Positions 56,718-64,000 of a stretch of DNA of 64,000 bases are shown in pieces. The stretch is from Siphonodentalium dalli. Lineage: Eukaryota > Mollusca > Scaphopoda > Gadilida > Siphonodentaliidae. The notes under the pieces were generated by a model that was given only the letters and a program-made list of their open reading frames with translations, was not told the origin of the DNA and made no database searches. The translations under genes were made by a program, and so were the position numbers. Position 1 is the first letter of the stretch. Every line of letters starts with the position of its first letter. The stretch lies in the NCBI GenBank assembly GCA_032622095.1, contig CP136067.1, forward strand, positions 120,747,030 to 120,811,029, given 5' to 3'.

Positions 56718-58808
56718 TGTTAAATTTACTTACTTGGAATTGCACTGGTATATTATCTAGTAGCCTCTATTGAACAAGCTGCTCGGTGAATTCGACATCG
56801 ATATATGTGGAGTATCCGAGCACTGGTTACATGCACATAATGTCCACTTTCTCGATACTGTCAGCTCTTCGTACGAGTACAACTCAGTCTGTGATTCCTC
56901 GCAACGCCTCCCGATGCAGAGGGGGGGGGGGCGATACAAAGGTGGTATACGTATCATGTGGAAAAAGACATTAAGTGGACGTATAACAGTTCTTGAACTT
57001 AATGACGACAGAGTCTGTGGAATACAAATGCAAGTAGAACCTGGAGTGTTTTTGTACATCTTCGAGGTATACCTACCTTCCACAAATTATACCGTAAAAT
57101 GTTACCAGGAATACGTCCAGAAACTGAACGATATCTTCTCCACATTCAGTTCACTTGGTCATATCGTTCTGATGGGTGATTTCAATGGGAATCCTGAGAA
57201 ATCGGGGGGAAGGAATAAAATATTGTCGCGATTAATGAGAAGGTGCAAACTCGCGACTATCCATTGCTCGCCATTATGTAAAGGTCTCATGTCAACGTTT
57301 ATTCCCGCCAATGGGGGTCCAGGAACTATAATCGACCATATCATCATACCCACATCAGAACTTCACAAAATTTGTCGCTTCGAGGTCGTAGATGACTCAG
57401 AAAATAATGTGTCGAATCATCGCCCACTTTTTGCACAAATTTGTTACGACACAATTTCATGCCCCAATAAAACACCTGCCGCAAACAAAAAAGTCAATTG
57501 GAAACACATTAGTGCATCCCCTGTATTGATCAACGCATACCAATCATTTATAAATTTCAACTTACCTGATAGATGCATTAAAACCGTAGATCAGCTTGAC
57601 AGCTACTATGATGAGATTGTATCAATCATAAGAGATGCCACCCAACAAGTCATACCGTCTAGGAGGTTCAATCGCCACCTCAGACCTTTTTGGAATGATA
57701 CTTTAAAAGAACTGCATCATAATATGGCATCAATGCGACAAGTATGGATCTCTGCCGGGAGACCACGGGAGGAATCGCACATTTCATATGGATCATACAA
57801 AGACACAAAATGTCTCTTTCGTGCACAATTCCGCAAATCAAACGAGCTTTATCTCCAAGAAACGGATGACAAGCTAGAAAAAATGACCAAACTTGACATA
57901 AATAGCTTTTTTAGGGCTTTCAACAAAACGAACGTTCAACGGCAAACCGCAAGTAGTATTGGCCGGCACTCTGGCCCACCCCCCCCCCCTCGCTCGGGGC
58001 CACTCTGGCCCATGGGCCCCCGAGCGAGGGGGTGGGCCAGAGTGCCAGCCAGCGAGGGGGGTGGGCCAGAGTGCCAGGTCCCAGAAACCGCGACCTGGCA
58101 CTCTGGCACAATTCCGCAAATAAAACGAGCTTTATCTCCAAGAAATGGATGACAAGCTAGACAAAATGGCCGAACTTGACATAAACAGCTTTTTTATGGC
58201 TTTTAACAAAAGAAAGTTCAACAGCAAACCGCATCAAACTGTTTATTTGAAGTAAGCGGTTCCACACTTAGAGACCCACAGGCGGTAATTGAAGCCTGGT
58301 CATCTTATTATGAGAACCTCTATTCCCCATTACAATCTAACGATTTTGACGAAAAACACTTTTCATATGTTAACACTGAAATAGAGAACGTACGCTCGTC
58401 TCACGGGTATAGCGACCTTGATGCAGATTTATGTTTCAATGTGTCTATTGATGAAGTACAATATGTACTGCAAAATGCCAAGAAAGGCAAGGCTCCTGGA
58501 TTAGACACCTTATGTTGTGAACATATAATTTATGGTGGAGAGCGCCTGCAGAGCTCAGTTGCAACATTGATGTCCAAAATGGTTGAACTCAACCATGTCC
58601 CAGCACGAGCCAAAATCGGCCTTATGGTACCGCTTTTCAAAGGAGGCAATAAATCCAAAAAAAAATTCGATAATTATCGTGCTATTACATTGCTCTCTGT
58701 TCTATATAACATTTTTGAGAAAATTATTTTGAACCGTCTTGAAACCTTTTCAACAGATCTCATAAAAATACACCCACTGCAGCATGGATTTCAAAAAGGT
58801 GTTAGTTT
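56718..58808 (+). pseudogene. LINE-D ORF2 remnant: endonuclease plus N-terminal half of RT
   Basis: ATG 56718 begins MLNLLTWNCTGILSSS, the EEP start. A frameshift or stop at about 56770 is followed by the open EEP domain: CGVSEHWLHAH, FEVYLPSTNYT, VLMGDFNGNP, TIIDHIIIP, NNVSNHRPLF. A connector follows (RRFNRHLRPFWNDTLKEL), broken by a palindromic insert at 57952-58106 with a 128-bp flanking duplication. The frame resumes with SGSTLRDPQAVIEAWSSYY and the RT start (KKGKAPGLDTLCCEHIIYGG, KIGLMVPLFKGGNKSKKK, NYRAITLLSVLYNIFEKI, QHGFQKGVS), ending abruptly at about 58808 where LINE-E 3' sequence starts. It is related to LINE-A and LINE-C but a different subfamily. The remaining RT may lie beyond the window. 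Confidence 0.8.
57824..58233. repeat. 128-bp direct duplication flanking a GC-rich palindrome
   Basis: 57824-57951 and 58107-58233 are direct repeats with about 11 differences including a 1-bp gap. Between them 57952-58106 is a GC-rich nested palindrome: GGCACTCTGGCCCACCCCC against GGGGGTGGGCCAGAGTGCC, CCTCGCTCGGGG against CCCCCGAGCGAGG, centre GGGCCCATGGGCCC style. The insert disrupts the LINE-D connector. Confidence 0.75.
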
Positions 58809-59655
58809 AAACAGTATTTATTCCATGAACAATACAACATAAATTACAACATATCAGAATATAACATCATGGACCGGATTCGACATCAAGCGTGTTTGCT
58901 TATGTGAGTCGTTTCCGGGAATCAGTTTTTGTCCATCCCACCCAGCGAGAGAGCGACTGTCTGATTTATATAATGTTGTGTCGTACGATATACATTCCGT
59001 AATCCAGATACTACTGTCGTTCCATGTAGCCGATTATTACTCTCGCGAGGTGGGGTGGGTGTAGGTACGTCAGGTAATGGCATTATGTAATTGTGTATAG
59101 GCATGAATAATAATTAATGTTTTATAGATAATGATGGTGTATCTCTTCCCTATGTTTCTGTATAGATTCAGATATGTACATGTAGAATAAACTTCGTGTC
59201 GCAAAAGCGTCCAACATATTTCTTTTCACTGGCTCTTCTTTCCACTTTTTTTCATTAATGTGCAATTATGTATAGTTTATATATTAAATAGATATATAAG
59301 TAGATAAATTATGGTCTTTTGAGTCTATTTTTAAAGGATATAACAATAACGTTTCATGTTCGAAATGCTGCTGGCAATGTTGATGGGAAGAGATAGATCA
59401 CCAGTAATGGTAATGGTAGAACGGTATAAGTCTAAGTTAATAATAGGAAAGCAATGAGCTTAGAGTAGTAAATTGGGTTATGTCAGATATGGTTCAGGGG
59501 TTTTAGAATGGGTTTTTAGTGTTTTAAATGACTCGGTGACCTCGTACCAACGGACTGTATGGCATTGATACTCGCGCGAGTTATTGCTAAGTATACATTC
59601 ATTCTTTTATGTCTGAGAGTATTATATCATTTAACATGGCGATATACAAACTTAT
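58809..59655 (-). other. LINE-E 3' UTR
   Basis: About 850 bp without ORFs between the RT stop and the LINE-D break. AATAAA on the minus strand at 58822-58817. No recognisable hairpin like that of LINE-B. Confidence 0.5.
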
Positions 59656-61917
59656 TTAGTTGGCGAAGCGCTTTGTCCTGGAGATGTATTTCTGTACTTC
59701 TCTGAAAAATTTTGCGTTGGTTTTGGGTGTTAATTCGGGGCATCCATACAGAAGTTTGTGTGTTGTCAGGTTGCATATATCATTTAATGACTGGAGAAGT
59801 GAGTTTCTTTCAGCTGTGTATTTATCGCAATTCATTAGGTAATGGTCGTTGTCCTCTAATTGTCCGCATAAACAATATGGGTGATCGGCGATGAAATTTG
59901 TGTACTTGTGATAATTTAGATCGCTGCAGTTGAGTCTGAGGCGGGTGTGGTTAATTTGTGTTTTTCTGGTAATAGCTTCATAGTAATATCGGGGTACTCC
60001 CTCTCTAGTACAGTTTAAGGACTTTGTGAATGATGCAAGGGACTCGTAACTTGTTGCGTTCGGGTCGAGTTTATTCCAGAGGTCTGTTGTTGAGGGGATG
60101 AAGGATTTTTTGAAGGAAGTGGAATCGAACTTTGGGGCTCTCAGGGAATTAGCCTGTCGGGTGTTAACATTTGTTATTTCAACGTTTGTTGGGGGTATCA
60201 GATTTCGCAGATAAGGAGGGGCTTGGCCAGACATCATTTTGTAAAAGAGACGGAGCTTTAAACGTTTCCGCCGTACGGCGAGGAGTTCCCATCCGGTTTC
60301 CGTCAGGAGAGATTTGTTACTGGCAGATCGGGTTGCACCTGTTGCTATACGAGCTGCTTCATATTGTACTTTTTCTATGTCATCGCTTTCTTCTTTGGTG
60401 CAACCATCCCAGACAACACAAGCGTATTCTAATACAGTGCGTACCAGGGTAAAGTAGCATCTTTCTAATGATGCTCTATCCAACGAGAAACGATGTTTTC
60501 TGATAAGGGCTATTCTTTTCCATGCTGAGCTTAATAAATTATCTATGTGTGGCTTCCATTTTCCGTCGCTACTTAAAACGACCCCAAGATGTGTATGAAG
60601 TTTTACTTCCGTGATGGGTTCATTGTTCATATAAAGGGTTGGGTGGTCGATTAGATTTCTCTTCCTAGTGCAAGTTAACGCTTCAGTTTTTAAGACATTA
60701 AATTTTACGAGCCATTTGTTTGACCAGGATTCAAGTCGTTTAACATCCTGTTGTAATCTTAGTGCGCAAACAGTCGGATCTTCTATTGAAAGAGATATAG
60801 ATGTATCGTCAGCGAAAAGGCGGATATTACATGATATGTCGTTAACAATGTCGTTAATAAAAACAAGGAATAGGATAGGGCCTAGTACAGAGCCTTGTGG
60901 AACTCCAGCTGTAATGGTTCCCCAGTTTGAGGCTTCGGATCCCATAACTACACGTTGGTGTCTTCCACGGAGGTACGATCCGAACCACTTTAAAAGATTG
61001 TCCCGGATACCCACCGCGCTTAGCTTATATAATAAGCCATCGTGCCACACTTTGTCAAATGCCTTGCTGATGTCGAAGAATAGTAGGCGGGCGTCGCGTT
61101 CATCATCTAGTGATTTCGCCAAGTGATGGTATATGTCGCATAACTGATATGATGTTGAATCTGATGGCACAAATCCCGACTGTCGTTCGGTTATGATATT
61201 ATTTGACTGGAGATATGACATTAAATGCTTTGCAACACACTTCTCAAAAACCTTTCCAAAAACTCCTAATAAGGAGATTGGTCGGTAGTTTTCTGGATTA
61301 CTGCGGTCCCCTTTTTTATGGATTGGGACTACGTTTGCTCGTTTCCATTCAGTTGGAAAATATGCTTCTTTAAGAAAACGATTGTATATTATAGAAAGGG
61401 GGGTGCTGAGACTGAGACAATTCTTCAGAATACGCGGGCTTATTTGGTCGGGTCCAGAGGCTTTGTCGGCTTTTGTTACTTTCAGGGCATTAAAAACGTC
61501 AATTTCACTAATTAGGATATTATTTAGCATGGGGGTGTTTGTCTCGTCGACAGGCGGGTCTGGCAGATCGTAGGTCATATTCAATGAGGCAATATTGCAA
61601 AAATAATCATTTAGTACAGTTGCTTTCTCGTAATCTGAGGAAGAAACTATTCCATTCCTCGAGAGGGGCGGGACCGAATTAACTTTTTTGCGGGACAGTT
61701 TGTTGAAAATCTTCCACCATTTTGAGTCGCCAGTTTCTGGATCTTGAAGGATTGATTCCATTTTTTGTATATGAATTTTCTTTGAGTTTCGTACTTCAGT
61801 AATTACTTCATTGCGGATTGTCCGATATTTTTGCCACATGGCTGGGGTGTTCCTAGCTTTTGCAGTTTTGTGTACCCTTTTCCGTTGTCTGATGAGATAC
61901 TTAACTCTCGGTGTCAT
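59656..61917 (-). CDS. LINE-E ORF2, reverse transcriptase part (753 codons, downstream of a premature stop)
   Basis: Reverse transcriptase for target-primed integration. After a linker that includes WWKIFNKLSRKKVNS come ADKASGPDQISPRILKN, ANVVPIHKKGD, ENYRPISLLGVFGKVFEK, SGFVPSDSTSYQLCD, FFDISKAFDKVWHDGL, AGVPQGSVLGPILFLVFIND and the catalytic FADD at 60805-60816 (residue 368 from this ATG). The thumb and C-terminal parts follow (THLGVVLSSDGKWKPHID, LEYACVVWDGC). A C-x-C-x7-H-x4-C knuckle (CLCGQLEDNDHYLMNC) sits near the end. The ATG at 61917 is internal: the same frame continues upstream through IVKCRQNEPEW to a TAA at 61951-61953 and then into the endonuclease ORF, so one nonsense change separates the two halves of ORF2. 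Confidence 0.85.
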   Translation of the reverse strand: MTPRVKYLIRQRKRVHKTAKARNTPAMWQKYRTIRNEVITEVRNSKKIHIQKMESILQDPETGDSKWWKIFNKLSRKKVNSVPPLSRNGIVSSSDYEKATVLNDYFCNIASLNMTYDLPDPPVDETNTPMLNNILISEIDVFNALKVTKADKASGPDQISPRILKNCLSLSTPLSIIYNRFLKEAYFPTEWKRANVVPIHKKGDRSNPENYRPISLLGVFGKVFEKCVAKHLMSYLQSNNIITERQSGFVPSDSTSYQLCDIYHHLAKSLDDERDARLLFFDISKAFDKVWHDGLLYKLSAVGIRDNLLKWFGSYLRGRHQRVVMGSEASNWGTITAGVPQGSVLGPILFLVFINDIVNDISCNIRLFADDTSISLSIEDPTVCALRLQQDVKRLESWSNKWLVKFNVLKTEALTCTRKRNLIDHPTLYMNNEPITEVKLHTHLGVVLSSDGKWKPHIDNLLSSAWKRIALIRKHRFSLDRASLERCYFTLVRTVLEYACVVWDGCTKEESDDIEKVQYEAARIATGATRSASNKSLLTETGWELLAVRRKRLKLRLFYKMMSGQAPPYLRNLIPPTNVEITNVNTRQANSLRAPKFDSTSFKKSFIPSTTDLWNKLDPNATSYESLASFTKSLNCTREGVPRYYYEAITRKTQINHTRLRLNCSDLNYHKYTNFIADHPYCLCGQLEDNDHYLMNCDKYTAERNSLLQSLNDICNLTTHKLLYGCPELTPKTNAKFFREVQKYISRTKRFAN

Positions 61918-61950
61918 CCATTCAGGCTCGTTCTGACGGCATTTGACAAT

Positions 61951-63141
61951 TTAGCTGGGTACATATTTGACGATAAGATTATTCATATATGATGTGAATG
62001 TTGAGCAGATTTCATCAGTTCCCAGGTTGTCAATTATTCGGTTCCAGTCACATGAACGAATTTCATTGTTTAAGGAAATAAAATTAGCCTCATCATACAT
62101 GTAAATAAGACGATTAAAAGATTTGCTTCCTTTCTGTTTGTCTTCGATTTCTATCGTGGCATATACCGGCACATGATAGCGGACTAGATCGGAAAAAAGG
62201 GGATCCAGGGTACCAGATCCTTTCAGTTCACATAGATCATTTATGAATATTAGATCTATTATGGTTTCAGAGTATTCTGTGAAGTTTGTGGAGTCGTGAA
62301 TAACTTGTTTCAGATTACATTCTGCGACTATGGTTTGTACTTTCTTGTTTACAGGGTTGTATTGATTTTCATTAAAGTCTCCAGAGACAATTAGTTTGTG
62401 TGTGGGATTCGAATTTATGGTGTCACCGATGTTTTCTAATATGTTGTGCCAGCAATTCACATTTGGTGGGCGGTAAAAAAAACCAATCAACACTCTTTCT
62501 CTCGTTAATATAACTTCAAGCCAAATGCTTTCTAACCCAGGTTTCTCGATATCTTTTCTGCGTGTATAGGCTAAATCGTTTTTGATATAAGCGATCACGC
62601 CCCCACCTACACTGTCCGTTCCTACTCTGTCGGCTCGCTCGGGTTCATGAAATCCGTGTATTAGTAAGTCGAGCTGGTCCGTTTTATCGCTCAACCAAGA
62701 TTCCGTAAAGCCGCATATATCGTAATTTTGTATTTCGGTGGCAAGTATGTCGATTTTAGGGAGGAAACTTTGTACGTTCAAATGGAATAGTGACAGTTGA
62801 CCATTATTGGTGGGACCAGGATTTGGTTTAATATCACCTGAAGTGATGAGAAGATGCCTGAACCAGAAGGGAATTCCAATTTGGGTATTGACCAAAAGAT
62901 TGTGTCGGACGTTTTTTCGCGTAGATGTAGTTGAGATTTCAATTTTGTCGTTGTATCTCACCATAAACAGCATGAGTAAGGCCAGTAGTATTTCATTTTT
63001 ACCAGCGCCCTTTAGTTGTAATCCAATGTAAAAGATGAGTAATTCCGATATCAATGGGTCGCATCTATGTTTTCGCTTAGCATAACGCGCGCGAGTATAG
63101 AACATGCCTACCCGTGAACGGTGCGCGTCAGCCAGGATCAT
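61951..63141 (-). CDS. LINE-E ORF2, endonuclease part with 2A-like motif
   Basis: The N-terminal ~100 residues include a hydrophobic stretch (ILLALLMLFMV, residues 51-61) and end in SGDIKPNPGP; the motif GDIKPNPGP is at residues 102-110 (62812-62838). NPGP at this place is the hallmark of 2A-like ribosome-skipping sequences reported in some CR1/L2-type LINEs, although the usual Glu of D(V/I)ExNPGP is Lys here. EEP motifs follow: LFHLNVQSFLPKID, CGFTESWLS, GFFYRPPNVN, IVSGDFNENQ, TIIDLIFIN and RYHVPVYA. The first stop (61951-61953) falls exactly in the EEP-RT linker and is probably a recent nonsense mutation. Start chosen at ATG 63141, which overlaps a 67-codon upstream ORF by 14 bp. Confidence 0.85.
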   Translation of the reverse strand: MILADAHRSRVGMFYTRARYAKRKHRCDPLISELLIFYIGLQLKGAGKNEILLALLMLFMVRYNDKIEISTTSTRKNVRHNLLVNTQIGIPFWFRHLLITSGDIKPNPGPTNNGQLSLFHLNVQSFLPKIDILATEIQNYDICGFTESWLSDKTDQLDLLIHGFHEPERADRVGTDSVGGGVIAYIKNDLAYTRRKDIEKPGLESIWLEVILTRERVLIGFFYRPPNVNCWHNILENIGDTINSNPTHKLIVSGDFNENQYNPVNKKVQTIVAECNLKQVIHDSTNFTEYSETIIDLIFINDLCELKGSGTLDPLFSDLVRYHVPVYATIEIEDKQKGSKSFNRLIYMYDEANFISLNNEIRSCDWNRIIDNLGTDEICSTFTSYMNNLIVKYVPS

Positions 63142-63331
63142 CGGTGTATATCTTAGTATATTTTAAGCGGGTAGGCAGTTCGTTCCTGTCATCGGTTCGT
63201 CGGTTTGAGGCCTGAGTCAATAGCCGGGGATTGTATGAGTAATCATAAAGATGTAAGGATAGAGAGGGTGTGGCGATGGATGTAAGAATAAAGGTAATAA
63301 TGATAAGCATGGTATAGAGATATACACACAT
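63128..63331 (-). CDS. Small ORF upstream of and overlapping LINE-E ORF2
   Basis: 67 codons from ATG 63331, with a hydrophobic N-terminus (YTMLIIITFILTSIATPSLS) that looks like a signal peptide. It overlaps the endonuclease ORF start by 14 bp, a layout similar to the ORF1/ORF2 overlap of LINE-A. It is too short for a normal ORF1; it may be a truncated ORF1 end, a leader peptide or chance. Confidence 0.25.
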   Translation of the reverse strand: MCVYLYTMLIIITFILTSIATPSLSLHLYDYSYNPRLLTQASNRRTDDRNELPTRLKYTKIYTDDPG

Positions 63332-64000
63332 GAAAGTAGAAAATCATAAACAGTTCTGAAAAAAAAGATTATATACACTGCAATACTTATGTGTTTGTTT
63401 GTAAGTTCAATATATAAAACGGTGACCTAAGATACCAATATTGTCGTGTGAATTAATTCTTCCAATATTAGTACAGATTGTGCGAGCGTTTATGGATCAG
63501 ATGTGAGCTTACAATGTGTAGTAAATGACGGACATCCGTGTGTAAATATATTATGTAAATATATTATGTAACTAAATTACGGATGTGTTGTGATCAAATT
63601 GGAAGTCCACTGGTTATATAACCAGTTGACTTCCATTTTGATCACAACACAACCGTAATGTACGTAGACATACAGTCCCAGACTTATCACCAATCGGTTA
63701 TAATAATAATAGTATTCGTGTTTGGCGTGCATAACCAGGTGAAAGATCGGTCACTCTACGTGAGTACGAAGAACGATAACACAACATGGGCTTACGGTCG
63801 AAAGGGAGATAATTCTACGGTCGCCAGCCAGTTGAGAAAATTATTTCATAAGGAGAGTGATCTGCATGGACGCCGCGAATAACTGCATCGGTGGAGTAAG
63901 TTAGGAGTTTCCAGGCCATCCGGCATTTCAGTGGGAAGAGCTTTCATGAGAACACTAACATCAGGTGACAGTGAAGTCGATAACGCTTGCATTTCGCGCA
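63332..64000 (-). other. Probable LINE-E 5' leader, otherwise unassigned
   Basis: No ORF of note on the minus strand. Contains the palindrome at 63576-63659. The boundary of LINE-E cannot be placed within the window. Confidence 0.3.
63576..63659. mobile_element. 84-bp palindromic MITE-like element
   Basis: ATTACGGATGTGTTGTGATC pairs with GATCACAACACAACCGTAAT, and the pairing continues almost to the centre GGTTATATAACC. Confidence 0.85.

Larger units (their letters stand above)
58809..64000 (-). mobile_element. LINE-E, nearly intact LINE inserted into LINE-D
   Basis: Minus-strand EEP-RT LINE: endonuclease part 63141-61951, RT part 61917-59656, 3' UTR 59655-58809. AATAAA lies at 58822-58817, close to the junction with LINE-D RT sequence. 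The 5' end lies beyond 63331 and probably beyond the window. It is a different family from LINE-A, C and D and from LINE-B. Confidence 0.75.

Noticed and set aside
1-64000. tRNA, rRNA or other structural RNA genes
   Set aside because: I looked for tRNA B-box words (GGTTCGAATCC-type) with matching acceptor stems and for conserved rRNA words and found none. A tRNA search program would be decisive.

Overview
The window reads as eukaryotic, very repeat-rich, AT-rich DNA from an invertebrate animal. The evidence is four different families of apurinic-endonuclease/reverse-transcriptase (EEP-RT) LINEs, TA- and TTAA-flanked short DNA transposons, a foldback-type element, microsatellites and no compact gene arrangement. 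A marine lophotrochozoan (for example a mollusc) is my best guess from the LINE families, but the sequence does not prove it. I found no convincing complete host gene. One candidate 3'-terminal host exon lies near 37.5 kb.

Positions 1-22,590 form one nested stack. The outermost unit is a foldback-type element (FB-A, starting before position 1) made of long inverted arms around a degenerate minisatellite that itself changes orientation at the centre. A LINE (LINE-A, minus strand) sits in its right arm and is flanked by a 357-bp perfect direct duplication (3882-4238 and 22206-22562). LINE-A ORF1 is split by a second LINE (LINE-B, 8955-20720) with a 7-bp duplication TACACTT; removing LINE-B rejoins ORF1 in frame (627 codons). 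The 5' part of LINE-B carries a TA-flanked MITE, a TTAA-flanked MITE and a second complete foldback element (FB-B, 14611-19460). The same foldback family was therefore mobile both before LINE-A and after LINE-B inserted.

Positions 22.6-40.7 kb are accessory non-coding DNA. They hold a second foldback-like element with inverted arrays of a CTCCGAAG unit (22955-24455), two degenerate tandem arrays (26.6-28.2 kb and 28.6-31.8 kb), three TA-associated elements starting CTAGC (27.4, 35.7 and 36.7 kb) and many small perfect palindromes. The candidate terminal exon (37524-37827) would give some protein a C-terminal hydrophobic anchor.

Positions 40.8-48.9 kb are a recent direct tandem duplication (period 4298 bp) whose breakpoint lies inside a MITE. 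Each unit contains a TTAA-flanked element with ~0.5-kb inverted arms; the second copy has lost one arm starting exactly at the TTAA. Near 50 kb is a truncated LINE 3' tail that shares its hairpin design with LINE-B.

Positions 51.0-53.5 kb hold two 396-bp direct repeats flanking an unfamiliar coiled-coil ORF with one internal stop, laid out like a small LTR element. Positions 54.4-64 kb hold three more LINEs: a decayed LINE-A relative (LINE-C), another decayed element (LINE-D) with a GC-rich palindromic insert, and a nearly intact minus-strand element (LINE-E). LINE-E has one premature stop and a 2A-like GDIKPNPGP motif before its endonuclease domain, and it appears to have inserted into LINE-D.
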